The translations under genes were made by a program, and so were the position numbers. The notes beneath the pieces are model-generated. The model was not told where the DNA came from and searched no databases. It was given only the letters and a program-made list of their open reading frames with translations. Shown here in pieces: positions 9,201 through 17,302 of a stretch of DNA of 28,860 nucleotides; position 1 is the stretch's first letter, and each line of letters begins with the position of its first letter. The DNA comes from Ruminococcus sp. UBA4321 (lineage in GTDB: Bacteria; Bacillota; Clostridia; Oscillospirales; Ruminococcaceae), in assembly GCA_002393815.1 (NCBI GenBank), contig DGUB01000040.1:1-28860 (forward strand), written 5' to 3'.

Positions 9201-9932
9201 GTCGAAGGCGTCGACTGCGAAAGTGCGGCTTTCTCCGGCAAGGGCAATGCACTCCTGAATGCCGTCGAGAAAGGTTTGTTTCACGCTGTCGAAGAAACAG
9301 TCATCTTCTCCCTGACAGAAAGCTTCCGCCTGTTTTATCCAGTAATCCGGAAACGCCAGCGAATTGAGATAGCCGGCTGTCAGGAGAATAAATTTTTCCA
9401 GTTCGGCATCTTCCTTGACGCAGAAATAATTGAATAGTAATTTGATATCCGTTTCCCGGTTTTTGCTCCACGATTCCAGAACGGACTGGAGCGCACGTTT
9501 CTTGAAGACATATTCTCTTGCAGGCTCGGCAATGCTGAACTGGGAAGAAACGCCGCAGGCATCGGCATTTTCCCGGATAAAGTCAAAGCAGAACGAATGA
9601 ATCGTCGAGATTTTGGCACTGCTCAAAGCACTTCTCTGCTGAATCAGCCAGTCATAAGCCGGTTCCTGATGTCTGCCCTGCTGATTCATTTCGTCAAGGG
9701 TTTCGGTAATTTTCCGGGCAAGACGCTGTTTCATCTGTGCGGCGGCATCTTTCGTGAACGTGACAACGATAATTTCATCTGCGGCGACGCGCGTATCCGG
9801 AGAAGGGTCAGCCAGAATCTCCAGTAATCTTTCCACGAGAACGGCAGTTTTTCCGCTTCCGGCGGCGGCAGAAACAATAATGCTTCTGCCTCTGGTGTGA
9901 ATGGCATTTTCCTGCTGTTTAGTCCACTTCAT
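6264..9932 (-). CDS. addA: ATP-dependent helicase/nuclease subunit A (AddA)
   Basis: The protein has 1222 residues, the usual AddA length. It is the UvrD-like helicase and nuclease half of AddAB, the RecBCD-equivalent enzyme that resects double-strand ends for RecA loading. The superfamily 1 motifs are in order: Walker A AAAGSGKT (22-29), DEYQDSN near 410, GDVKQSIYRFRQ near 450, IHKSKGLEY near 800 and LLYVALTRAKQK near 880. The C-terminal RecB-type nuclease has GTAIHKIMQF, then GTVDLLF and VDYKTD near 1158, giving the acidic metal-site residues and the Lys. The start is the ATG at 9932, with GGAGGA eight bases upstream. It overlaps the end of addB by 14 bases, so the two are translationally coupled. 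An in-frame extension to 10166 is rejected because it lies inside addB. Confidence 0.97.
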   Translation of the reverse strand: MKWTKQQENAIHTRGRSIIVSAAAGSGKTAVLVERLLEILADPSPDTRVAADEIIVVTFTKDAAAQMKQRLARKITETLDEMNQQGRHQEPAYDWLIQQRSALSSAKISTIHSFCFDFIRENADACGVSSQFSIAEPAREYVFKKRALQSVLESWSKNRETDIKLLFNYFCVKEDAELEKFILLTAGYLNSLAFPDYWIKQAEAFCQGEDDCFFDSVKQTFLDGIQECIALAGESRTFAVDAFDCPGDRKYEIILNDDIARFRAHETFVRSADKNTLLNGPLKYQITKFKPFPGGKKNADYYREEDKNIFGQIREIYKNKYNQLVDGTLTPLTFWKEDSEIQKQVIPLLLELTQEYQTALFQEKKEQNVLSFDDAEHLVLGLLGNLDENGILHRSELAESFARKYQLIMIDEYQDSNDKQDCLFKLLSQDCRISEDGRTLRYGTNAFLVGDVKQSIYRFRQANPENFRKAIQDSTPLADCKADEMARIYLNQNFRSAPGILDFINELFRNVMSEKCGELVYTEDEQLNFGASDYQNLDKKYQGVQVIVPKSGSDYSGEDLQSDCTADTIASMIAQQFPVMQDGTVRPCEYKDFCILMRSPKKYAGILGEALKKRGIPFAFDEDDGFLTLPEIQLMMNLLRVIDNPMTDVAMAGVLLSPVYGFTPEDLAMLKISGDGRRIYLQMQTLSEQEDSVLFRKCHMFLEQLAQMRSLADTMPLEQFLYEIYEMTDFMSLQSLYEHADERREHLEIFAEYALSYREHADLTAQSSLSGWLRYLDYLKESGEKFSANLLSQKANYVSIKTIHKSKGLEYPFVFLLHSERAFNKRPAPPPVLPAEHGMLGLQMIDRKRCIKLTSGIYQYLQYQQDKREKSEEMRLLYVALTRAKQKLFLVTDEIYTGCSPKNHICNMGGFLESYAVKDIAPELNSMQDWILAYLLSSDEADYLRKAMDEGKSIASPMAEYHVWTAGTSAESQTEEKVIASAEPAAKLVSQIRNQLSWQYTSHLTELPAKRTVTSLSHPETGMTEQIQIPEFMLEDEEGRIRRLHGAARGTAIHKIMQFMDFQAAAQNPEQEMQRMLQADILEPVEAQAIQPEKIRAFFDGALYQRIAASDSVMKEKQLFVQIGKLHLPETSMLLQNYLDTDGIMIGTVDLLFHEPGGWVIVDYKTDRVQNGSELTEKYAVQLGLYQKAMELVLGEPVKQAYIYSFTLDKAIEVRLEEIRYE

Positions 9933-12900
9933 GAGTTTCTTCCTCCTCCGGCTGTTCCGGCTGTTCGCTGTCGGATGCAAAGACAGTTTCCAGTGCAGTT
10001 TGTTTTTGTTTTGCAGTAGCGGTTTGGGTTTCGGTTTCGGCATGACCGCAGATATCCGCACAGGCACAGTAATCACAGGGCGAATACTGCTGATACAGAT
10101 ACGGATTCGGCGCGGTATCGCCGGCATAGAGCCGGTCAGCCATTTCGCAGAGTTTCTTTTCGACATGATGACGGAGACTGCCGAGTTGTTTTTCCGTCAT
10201 GGAAAACAGAATGTCTTTCTGTGTATGCTTCATGACGGAAGCCGGACTGGAAATTTCATGCTGCATATAGGGCAGCGTGCTGTCTACAAGCAGACCTTTC
10301 ATCTGATAATAATCCTGTAAAATTTCGTCTCTGGAACGGGAGCCTTTTTCACGGGAATCGTAATCGTTCCCGGCGGGCTGACCGCTCGGCAGATAGAGAA
10401 CCCCGGCAGGAGAAGCACCCCCGAATGCGTTCTGCTGTTCGAGGGCGAACAGATAAATCAGCATCTGCATGTCAAGACCGTCAGCGAGCTTTTCGGGAGA
10501 AAGAAATTTCTTTCCGGTTTTGTAGTCTATTACACGCATCAGCAGCTGACTGCTGGTATTGCAGATATCTACACGGTCGATTTTGCCTTTGCAGAGAATC
10601 GCGCCGTCCCGGAGCGTATACGGCTGACAGTTGCCGTTTCCGCCGATTTTCTGTTCAAATGCGGTAGGAATGAATTCTGATTTTTTCAGTTCCTGCTGCA
10701 TATGCTGCATCAGCTGGAGAATGCTTCCGGTATGGATTTCATAATTCAGCCGGAAGCGGCTGTCTTTCAGCACAGAGGCGGAGAAATTTTCTTTCCGGAA
10801 GGTTTCGGCGAGTTCCTGAATTTTTGCTTTGAGTTCTTCTTCGGAAAGTTCTGTGAATTCTGTGCCGTATTCAGAGAGAATCTTTTCCAGGCAGTAATGC
10901 GCGAAATTACCGATATTCTGGGAAGTCAGGCGGATTTTCTCCGGTGTGTACAGGCGCAGACAGTAAGTACAGAAATAAGCGAACGGACAGTTATAGAACT
11001 TTTCCACGCCGGACGGTGACAGAATCAGCTGATTTCCGAGCAGTTTCTTCATCATTTCGGGGGAAGTCTTCTGAGACTGTTCTGCCGGGCTTTCGGTCAG
11101 CTTTTGAATTCTGGCAGCGTAGAACGGGTCTTTTTCCAGTACGGCACGGAGCGAAGCCGTTTCCGGTGTATTCTTCCGGAGATTCCGGACAAAATGAAAA
11201 TAAGCGGCGGCTTTTGTCCATGCGTAATCAGAAAGCAGCATATCTTTCTGTAATTTCAGAACGGGGGCATCTTTAGGGAAAATTCTGAGAATTTCGCCGA
11301 TAATCACCGACGGCGAAGCAAGTTCATGAGCGGCATTGATTTCCGGATAAGTCAGATAAAGCCGTTCTGAGGGCGCGGCTAGAATTTTATTGATAATCAG
11401 CAGTTCATCAGAATACAGTTCCGGCAGAAGATGGGAGATTTTAATATGCTGTGTTTCCAGCTGACGGAGTTCCTGCTGACTGAATACGCTGTGTGACTGG
11501 ATTTCTCCGGGATAAGTGCCGTCTGACACGCCCGGAGCGAATACGACACAGGGAGAATTCAGCCGGACAGTCATCAGCTCGTCGAGGGTTTCGACAACGC
11601 GGACGCTGTCAAGCGTTTCCGGCGGAACGGAAAAACTACTGCTTTTCAGGAGCATCAGAAAGACCTGTGACAGATGTTTCAGCGGCATCTGAAGACTGCC
11701 CATATTCCGGACAACGGTATTCATCGTATCGCCGAGCAGATTCCACAAAGTCGTGAATTCATTCTGCTGAAGCACTTCCAGACCCTGGGCATTCTGTTTC
11801 CGGCTGAGAATCTTTTCATAAGCTTCTCTTTTGCCGTCCATATGCTGATATAATATCCGGCAGAGTTTCCGGACATCGGCATCCTGACACTGATTTTTCA
11901 GATTCTGTAATTCTGAAATCAGTTTGTTCCGGAGTGATTCCAGAGCCTGTCCGCCGAAGGGTTCACTTCTTTGGTTCAGTTCCTGATTTTCGGGTTCATA
12001 GAATGGCTTTGACCAGTCGTCATGCTCGATACTCCAGGTAAAGCAGAAATGTTCGAGCATAGCAACCGTTTCGCCGTCGAAGCCTGAAAAGCTGTTCTTG
12101 AGATATTTCAGAATGGCATCAGTATTCCATCTGGAAGCAGAAAGAATTTCCAGAAGGGACAGGAAACAGCGAATCAGTTCCGTATGCAGGACTGATTTTT
12201 CCGCGGCGATGTCATAAGGCAGACGGTATCTTGCAAAGGCGCGTTCAAGCAGAGGGCGGTAGACTGCCGGGTCTTTCACGGCGATGGCGATATCACGGCA
12301 TTGCATGTCAGGATATTTTTTCAGAAGCCGGTAGATTTCCGCGCAGATATATTCAATTTCGGAAGTCGGGTCTTCCGCCTGAAACAGCTGCACATGTCCG
12401 AACCAGTCTGTCTGCCGGATATGCGAGCGGAAAATCTGGGCAGAGACTGCCTGTAAATCCGGATATTTCGCACGGCGGCATTCTTTGCAGTACTGAATCT
12501 TCACAGAACCGGGCATATGTTCTTCTGCTTTCTGTTTTAATTGCAGGAATGTCTGTGTGCCGCCTGTGAAGATTCTGGTCGGCACAGTGCCGGGCTGGTC
12601 TGCACGGATGGCAATCGTCATGGCTTCCGCCTGCTGCATCATGATTTCAATCATCTGATACTGGTCACCGGAGAATACGCCGAATTCATCAAGATAAATC
12701 TGCTGATTCCGGAAAAAATCATGCTGTCCGGCGAGTTTTGCCGCACTGGTCAGGTCGCTGAGGTTGTCGCAAAGTCCGTGATTTTGCAGAATTCTGTCAT
12801 AAGCGGCGAGCAGTTCGGCGATATCCTGTATTTTGTCATGCAGCTGAACAGTATGTTCAAACACGGGAGCGACTCCTTGCATGATTTCGGCAGTAATGCC

Positions 12901-13290
12901 TTCTTTGCGGATTTTGGCAATCAGTGACTGCAAGCTGAGAAAAGAATCGGGCGTATTCTGTTTGTAGAGTACTTTGAGGGCGGCTCTCTGGTCGCATTCC
13001 TGCACAGCCTGATAGAGAAATAACAGTTTTTCCTGTTCCGAAGCGTAGCTTCTGCCGGAACTGCCGCACCGCAGCAGAATGTCCTGTGAAAGTGTATAAA
13101 AACTGTAAGTTTTCACGCGGTTGAACAGCTGAACGCCGAGTGCCTCATAAAGACGCTTTTCGGCTTCAAACGAGAACTGTTCCGGTACAATCATGATAAC
13201 CTGTTTTTGCTGCTGCAAATCAGATTTCATTTTCTGCATAAGCGCGGCAGATTTTCCGGTACCGCATCCGCCGAGAATAAATTCAAGCAT
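9919..13290 (-). CDS. addB: ATP-dependent helicase/deoxyribonuclease subunit B (AddB)
   Basis: The protein has 1123 residues. AddB partners AddA, supplying the second nuclease and the inactive-helicase-like scaffold that recognises Chi in this enzyme class. The N-terminal Walker A is GGCGTGKS (7-14). The C-terminal nuclease has DYKTG near 920. Its four 4Fe-4S cluster cysteines are visible: Cys768 (YNCPF) and Cys1072, Cys1075 and Cys1081 with the C-x2-C-x5-C spacing known from Bacillus AddB. The tail after the cluster is rich in Glu, Gln and Thr. GGGGA sits just before the start at 13290. I see no convincing promoter in the 80 bases upstream, so transcription may read through from the SPFH gene past the hairpin at 13332-13356. 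Confidence 0.97.
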   Translation of the reverse strand: MLEFILGGCGTGKSAALMQKMKSDLQQQKQVIMIVPEQFSFEAEKRLYEALGVQLFNRVKTYSFYTLSQDILLRCGSSGRSYASEQEKLLFLYQAVQECDQRAALKVLYKQNTPDSFLSLQSLIAKIRKEGITAEIMQGVAPVFEHTVQLHDKIQDIAELLAAYDRILQNHGLCDNLSDLTSAAKLAGQHDFFRNQQIYLDEFGVFSGDQYQMIEIMMQQAEAMTIAIRADQPGTVPTRIFTGGTQTFLQLKQKAEEHMPGSVKIQYCKECRRAKYPDLQAVSAQIFRSHIRQTDWFGHVQLFQAEDPTSEIEYICAEIYRLLKKYPDMQCRDIAIAVKDPAVYRPLLERAFARYRLPYDIAAEKSVLHTELIRCFLSLLEILSASRWNTDAILKYLKNSFSGFDGETVAMLEHFCFTWSIEHDDWSKPFYEPENQELNQRSEPFGGQALESLRNKLISELQNLKNQCQDADVRKLCRILYQHMDGKREAYEKILSRKQNAQGLEVLQQNEFTTLWNLLGDTMNTVVRNMGSLQMPLKHLSQVFLMLLKSSSFSVPPETLDSVRVVETLDELMTVRLNSPCVVFAPGVSDGTYPGEIQSHSVFSQQELRQLETQHIKISHLLPELYSDELLIINKILAAPSERLYLTYPEINAAHELASPSVIIGEILRIFPKDAPVLKLQKDMLLSDYAWTKAAAYFHFVRNLRKNTPETASLRAVLEKDPFYAARIQKLTESPAEQSQKTSPEMMKKLLGNQLILSPSGVEKFYNCPFAYFCTYCLRLYTPEKIRLTSQNIGNFAHYCLEKILSEYGTEFTELSEEELKAKIQELAETFRKENFSASVLKDSRFRLNYEIHTGSILQLMQHMQQELKKSEFIPTAFEQKIGGNGNCQPYTLRDGAILCKGKIDRVDICNTSSQLLMRVIDYKTGKKFLSPEKLADGLDMQMLIYLFALEQQNAFGGASPAGVLYLPSGQPAGNDYDSREKGSRSRDEILQDYYQMKGLLVDSTLPYMQHEISSPASVMKHTQKDILFSMTEKQLGSLRHHVEKKLCEMADRLYAGDTAPNPYLYQQYSPCDYCACADICGHAETETQTATAKQKQTALETVFASDSEQPEQPEEEETHEVD

Positions 13291-13331
13291 AACATTCCCC
13301 TTTCCTGAATATCATAAATCGCATAAGCTGA

Positions 13332-13356
13332 GAAAGGCGGTGGAATGCCGCCTTTC
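13332..13356 (-). terminator. Hairpin after the SPFH/zinc-ribbon gene (weak or attenuating terminator)
   Basis: A perfect 9-base stem, GAAAGGCGG (13332-13340) with CCGCCTTTC (13348-13356), encloses a 7-base loop. It lies 15 bases past the SPFH gene stop on the minus strand. There is no T-tract after the stem, so it may only attenuate transcription or protect the RNA 3' end while allowing read-through into addBA. Confidence 0.5.
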
Positions 13357-13370
13357 TGCATAGAATCAGA

Positions 13371-14705
13371 TTATTCCTGCACTAAATCATTGGCATCAAA
13401 GACATCGCCGCATTCAGGGCAGAATCTCGGCGGCTTTGTGGGGTCAGCCGGTTTCCAGCCGCACTTGTCGCAGCGGTAAGTCTTTACGCCGGAAGGCTTG
13501 GGCTTTCCGCATTCGGCGCAGAATTTGCCCTGATTGAACGCACCGCAGCCGCATGTCCAGCCGTTGGCGACGGGCTTGGGTTTGCCGCATTCGGCACAGA
13601 ATTTTCCGGTATTCTTCGCACCGCAGGCGCAGTTCCAGGAATCGGCATTTTCCGGAACGGTGGTATGACCTGCCGAAGCGGAAAGATTTGCCTGCTGCTG
13701 TGCATTCATCTGGTAGAGTGCCTGCGCATTCAGACCGCCTGCCTGCTGTGCCATGTTCATATTCATAAAGCCCAGTGTTGCGCCGCCGCTGTTGGAAGCT
13801 GCGGCTTTCATGGCGTCCGCCTGCGCCGCTGTGAGCGTAGCGGCAGCCATGCCGGGACTCTGGAGCATTCCGGCGCGCTGTGCCTGTTTGATTAATTCTT
13901 CATCTTCTCTGGAAGCAGTTGCGGAATTAATCATGACAGAACCGATTTCGATACCGCGTTTTTCTCGCCATTTGGCAGCAAGAGCCTGATTCATGGCATC
14001 TGTAATTTCCTGCGTATAGCCGGGCAGTGCGCTGTATCTCACGCCCTGTGCGGAAATCTGTGCAAAAGCCGGCTGTAAGGCAGTCAGGAATTCCGCTTTG
14101 AGTGTGCCGGCTATCTGGTCGGTTGTGTAACTCTGTGAGACATTGCCGCACACATTGGCATAGAACAGAAGCGGGTCAGCGATTCGGTAAGTATATTCGC
14201 CGTTGCACCGGATGGCAATATCAATATCCAGATTGATATTTCTGTCCACAACCCGGAACGGTACCGGATTCTGTGTGCCGAACTTGTTGTTCATGATTTC
14301 TTTCAGATTGAAATAATACACTCTCTGGTCGTGACCGGTATCGCCGCCGTAGCCGATTCTTGCGCCGATTTTCTTGAACGTTTCTTTAATGCTGTTTCCC
14401 AGACTGCCGGAGAAAATGCTCGGTTCTGTAGAAGTATCATAAGTATATTCGCCGGGTTCGGCACAGATTTCAACGACTTTGCCGTTATCGACAATCATCA
14501 TGCACTGACCGTCAGCGACAACGATGCCGCTGCCGTTGGTGATGATGTTTTCGCTGCCTTTGGTATTGGAAGATTTCGCGGAAATCTTCTTCTGTCCCTT
14601 GACAACCAGAACGTTTGAGGGAATTGCTTCACAATAGAAGAATTCCTTCCATTGGTCAGCCATTGTGCTGCCGACTGCGGTAAATACTGCTTTTAATAAA
14701 CCCAT
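13371..14705 (-). CDS. SPFH-domain (YdjI / virion core protein-like) protein with three C-terminal zinc ribbons
   Basis: The protein has 444 residues. The N-terminal ~290 residues form the SPFH/Band 7-like domain of the YdjI group (COG4260, historically 'virion core protein'). It opens with MGLLKAVFTAVG, then QWKEFFYCEAIPSNVLVVKGQ, and carries the conserved DRNINLDIDIAIRCNGEYTY stretch. A linker rich in Ala, Met and Gln (about 290-355) follows. Two nearly identical zinc ribbons come next (Cys359/361/370/373 and Cys385/387/396/399), then a longer third one (Cys412/415/429/432). Bacillus YdjI recruits PspA to stressed membranes; a similar membrane-stress role here is inference. I chose the ATG at 14705, preceded by AAAGGAC, with a strong promoter at 14743-14771. 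An extension upstream to 14789 would start upstream of that promoter and is rejected. Confidence 0.9.
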   Translation of the reverse strand: MGLLKAVFTAVGSTMADQWKEFFYCEAIPSNVLVVKGQKKISAKSSNTKGSENIITNGSGIVVADGQCMMIVDNGKVVEICAEPGEYTYDTSTEPSIFSGSLGNSIKETFKKIGARIGYGGDTGHDQRVYYFNLKEIMNNKFGTQNPVPFRVVDRNINLDIDIAIRCNGEYTYRIADPLLFYANVCGNVSQSYTTDQIAGTLKAEFLTALQPAFAQISAQGVRYSALPGYTQEITDAMNQALAAKWREKRGIEIGSVMINSATASREDEELIKQAQRAGMLQSPGMAAATLTAAQADAMKAAASNSGGATLGFMNMNMAQQAGGLNAQALYQMNAQQQANLSASAGHTTVPENADSWNCACGAKNTGKFCAECGKPKPVANGWTCGCGAFNQGKFCAECGKPKPSGVKTYRCDKCGWKPADPTKPPRFCPECGDVFDANDLVQE

Positions 14706-14742
14706 AGTCAAAAGTCCTTTCTGAATCAAAAATAGTATCTTT

Positions 14743-14771
14743 ATTATAACATAATTTTTGTCAGAAGTCAA
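14743..14771 (-). promoter_or_regulatory. Strong vegetative promoter of the SPFH/zinc-ribbon gene
   Basis: On the minus strand TTGACT (14771-14766) and TATAAT (14748-14743) are separated by 17 bases. The predicted start near 14736 gives a leader of about 30 bases. It is back to back with the pdxK-like promoter; the two -35 elements are 60 bases apart. Confidence 0.88.
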
Positions 14772-14831
14772 TGACTTTTCTGTACACAAATCCGGAATAT
14801 TTGTGAAATGTGCAGAACGGCGGATTTTTTC

Positions 14832-14860
14832 TTGACTTATCGGGAAAATTGTGCTATGAT
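14832..14860 (+). promoter_or_regulatory. Vegetative promoter of the pyridoxal kinase-like gene
   Basis: TTGACT (14832-14837) and TATGAT (14855-14860) are separated by 17 bases. They give a leader of roughly 20 bases before the ATG at 14889. Confidence 0.83.
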
Positions 14861-14888
14861 TCTAAAAAGAAAGTGAGTGAGTATTATC

Positions 14889-15722
14889 ATGACAAAAAAT
14901 TATCAAAGAATTCTGACAATTCAGGATATTTCCTGTGTAGGACAGTGTTCCCTGACAGCGGCACTGCCGATTCTGTCTGCCTGCGGAATGGAAACCTGTA
15001 TTCTGCCGTCAGCGGTGCTTTCGACACATACGGCATTCAAGAATTTTACCTGCCGCGACCTGACGGAAGATATGCCTGTTATCTCGGAATACTGGGAAAA
15101 AGAGAATATCACGTTCGATGCGTTCTATACGGGCTATCTTGGAAGCGAACAGCAGATTGATTTCGTAACAGAGATTTTCCGGAAACATGCCCGCGAAAAC
15201 GCACTTGTTTTCGTTGACCCGGCTATGGCTGACAACGGGAAATTATATCCGGCATTCGACAAGAAATATGCAGATGCCATGAAGCCGCTCTGCTTCGGTG
15301 CGGATGTCATGCTGCCCAACCTGACAGAAGCCTGTCTGCTGACGGATACACCCTATCCGGAATCTTATGACGAAACGCTGATTACAGAAATTATCCGGAA
15401 AATGCAGAACGCCGGCGCAAAGCTGATAATTCTGACCGGAATCGGCTATACACCGGATACTACAGGCGTTGTCATTGCCGACGGCGGACAGATTCGCCAT
15501 TATCCGCACAAAAAGGTTTCAGGCGGCTGCCACGGAACAGGGGATGTTTACGCTTCTGCATTTATCGGTGCATATCTGCACGGTCAGAACGCCTATGAAG
15601 CCGCCCGGACAGCAGCGGATTATACTGTCAAATGCATCGAAAATACACTTGATGACCCGTCCCACTGGTACGGTGTCAAATTCGAGACAGCTCTCCCGGA
15701 TTTGATAAAACAGTTTGCATAA
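14889..15722 (+). CDS. Pyridoxamine/pyridoxal kinase-like protein (ribokinase superfamily)
   Basis: The protein has 277 residues. It phosphorylates the 5'-hydroxyl of B6 vitamers with ATP, feeding the pyridoxal-phosphate salvage pathway, if the family call holds. The N-terminus IQDISCVGQCSLTAALPILS (11-30) is the substrate-binding start typical of the PdxK/PdxY group. PNLTEACLL (143-151) and the anion hole and catalytic Asp in GGCHGTGD (212-219, Asp219) are the ribokinase-fold signatures. HMP kinase ThiD shares this fold and is the main alternative, but the VGQCS opening is usual for clostridial pyridoxamine kinases. The ATG at 14889 is preferred; a GTG at 14877 is possible but has no better ribosome binding site. 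The gene stands alone with its own promoter and terminator. Confidence 0.87.
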   Translation: MTKNYQRILTIQDISCVGQCSLTAALPILSACGMETCILPSAVLSTHTAFKNFTCRDLTEDMPVISEYWEKENITFDAFYTGYLGSEQQIDFVTEIFRKHARENALVFVDPAMADNGKLYPAFDKKYADAMKPLCFGADVMLPNLTEACLLTDTPYPESYDETLITEIIRKMQNAGAKLIILTGIGYTPDTTGVVIADGGQIRHYPHKKVSGGCHGTGDVYASAFIGAYLHGQNAYEAARTAADYTVKCIENTLDDPSHWYGVKFETALPDLIKQFA

Positions 15723-15727
15723 GCAGA

Positions 15728-15752
15728 AAAGCACGATTTTCAGTCGTGCTTT
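15728..15752 (+). terminator. Intrinsic terminator of the pyridoxal kinase-like gene
   Basis: A 9-base stem, AAAGCACGA (15728-15736) with TCGTGCTTT (15744-15752), and a 7-base loop begin five bases after the stop codon. The T-tract after the stem is short, so termination may be partial. Confidence 0.75.
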
Positions 15753-15845
15753 ACTTATCGTCAAATTTCATGAAAATATTACAGGCATTTACAGAATGTT
15801 TATAAAATATTTACATGGAACAGAATGCTTTTTCACGTGATGCTA

Positions 15846-15874
15846 TTGACGTTTCTGTCATAATATGTTATAAT
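15846..15874 (+). promoter_or_regulatory. Strong vegetative promoter of the SseB-family gene
   Basis: TTGACG (15846-15851) and TATAAT (15869-15874) are separated by 17 bases. A leader of about 55 bases precedes the ATG at 15936. The A/T-rich stretch at 15765-15840 upstream holds nothing else I can identify. Confidence 0.87.
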
Positions 15875-15935
15875 TTATGATAGTACAGTTTTTTATATCT
15901 GCATGACTGAACATATGAGTGAAGGAGAAAATGTT

Positions 15936-17210
15936 ATGACAACCATACAAGAACTGACTGTGAAACTCAGTCAGACAGCTGACCCTGAAGAGAGAAAAAC
16001 TCTGGGAAATGAGATTATTTCCGGAATGAGAGAACAGGAAACCCTATGGGCGGCATTCTGCCCGGCAACCAAGCATTATTTCCTGGCACAGGAAGAAAAT
16101 CAGCTTACAGCCTATCTGTTTTCTGCAGAAGAAACCTGTCAGGCATTCGTGAACGAAATGCGCAAGCGTCATATTATTCTGGAAGTACTTGCCAACAAGA
16201 AAGAACACAGAATGTTTCTGTTCGCAGAACTGTTCCGGTGCGGTATCACGCAGATTGTCATTGACAGCGCGGAGGATTATTTCGCAGTGCCGCTGAATGC
16301 GCTCATGCCGATTCCGGATTACAGTAAGCTGCCGCTGGTACAGCGGCCTGTTCTGAATCCGGTTGTCACCGGAAAGCTGCTGCTTCTGATGCAGGATATG
16401 CGCTGGGGCAGAGCCGACGGCAATACCGAACTGGATGCCTTACAGGAAATCTATCATTCACCATTCCTGCACCCGTTCAAGCCCGGCGAAAACGGTGCGC
16501 CGGACGAAAACGGCATTTATCAGCTTCCGGATAACGGCGGCAGTCTGTTTATGATTTTTACAGATATGTACAGCCTCAAATCTGCCGAACCCAAAGACTA
16601 TCCCGCGGCAAAAATTGTCCGCTTTGCTGACCTGCATAAGATGCTTACGGACAATCCTGATAAAATCGGAATTATCATCAATCCCGGCAGCGGTGCGCCG
16701 ATGCTGCTCGATATGCAGCTGCTCGAACTCACGCAGAAATCTGCCGAAGGTGACCTCTCAGAAGTCACCGTTCGCAGCATGAACCAGGACAGCGGCAAGA
16801 TTATCGTTACCAAGCCGGAAATCACACCCCATGACATGATGAACCATATCACGGAATATCTGAACCAGAGCCAGACCGTCAAGCGTGCATGGCTCAGAAC
16901 CATCCGCAAAGAAGAAGACATCCGTCCGCATTATTTAATTATCCTCGAATGGAAAGACGGTATCGAAAAACCGCAGAGAAAAGAAATCCGCCGCGAAGTT
17001 TCACAGGCTGCCCTGCCGTTCGCCAGAGGTCTGCATATTGAATATGTCTCTTATCATTATGACCAGGGAAAAGAATGGACAGGCAGTTCCGAACCGTTCT
17101 ATGTAAACGAAACCCCGGCAGAACCTGAAACAACAACTCCCGAACCTCAGCCCGAGAAAAAGGAAACTCCCAAGAAAAAGGGCTTGTTCGGGCTGTTCAG
17201 CAAGAAATAA
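15936..17210 (+). CDS. SseB family protein (SseB N-terminal and C-terminal domains)
   Basis: The protein has 424 residues. Residues ~145-265 match the SseB N-terminal domain, including GGSLFMIFTD (201-210) and IIINPGSGAPMLL (246-258). Residues ~300-390 match the SseB C-terminal domain (QTVKRAWLRTIRK, then YLIILEW). The first ~130 residues look like a divergent extra copy of the N-terminal fold (LWAAF, the FLAQ strand and FAVPLNALMPI). A Pro/Glu/Thr linker and a Lys-rich amphipathic end, GLFGLFSKK, close the protein. SseB was named for a serine-sensitivity phenotype in enterobacteria; its molecular function is unknown and the domain is also found near specialised secretion genes, none of which are here. 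The start at 15936 is set by GAAGGAG at 15921-15927. The gene is monocistronic. Confidence 0.8.
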   Translation: MTTIQELTVKLSQTADPEERKTLGNEIISGMREQETLWAAFCPATKHYFLAQEENQLTAYLFSAEETCQAFVNEMRKRHIILEVLANKKEHRMFLFAELFRCGITQIVIDSAEDYFAVPLNALMPIPDYSKLPLVQRPVLNPVVTGKLLLLMQDMRWGRADGNTELDALQEIYHSPFLHPFKPGENGAPDENGIYQLPDNGGSLFMIFTDMYSLKSAEPKDYPAAKIVRFADLHKMLTDNPDKIGIIINPGSGAPMLLDMQLLELTQKSAEGDLSEVTVRSMNQDSGKIIVTKPEITPHDMMNHITEYLNQSQTVKRAWLRTIRKEEDIRPHYLIILEWKDGIEKPQRKEIRREVSQAALPFARGLHIEYVSYHYDQGKEWTGSSEPFYVNETPAEPETTTPEPQPEKKETPKKKGLFGLFSKK

Positions 17211-17214
17211 TCTT

Positions 17215-17245
17215 TTTCCGGACTGGATTTTTCCCAGTCCGGAAA
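17215..17245 (+). terminator. Intrinsic terminator of the SseB-family gene
   Basis: A perfect 12-base stem, TTTCCGGACTGG (17215-17226) with CCAGTCCGGAAA (17234-17245), a 7-base loop and a T-rich tail (TTATTTTCTT) follow the stop codon directly. Confidence 0.9.
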
Positions 17246-17273
17246 TTATTTTCTTAATTTTTTCAGAAAGCTA

Positions 17274-17302
17274 TTGACAGAGAGAGGATTTTATGCTATA
17301 AT
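17274..17302 (+). promoter_or_regulatory. Strong vegetative promoter of the metal ATPase gene
   Basis: TTGACA (17274-17279) and TATAAT (17297-17302) are both consensus and are separated by 17 bases. Such a strong promoter for a metal pump fits tight control by a repressor, and a palindrome begins directly after the -10. Confidence 0.92.

Noticed and set aside
9933..10166. N-terminal extension of AddA into addB
   Set aside because: It reads the addB coding sequence in another frame and gives a Pro/Arg/Lys-rich stretch; the ATG at 9932 has a perfect ribosome binding site and the expected AddA N-terminus.
14706..14789. N-terminal extension of the SPFH protein
   Set aside because: It would cover the strong promoter at 14743-14771, so the message would start inside it.
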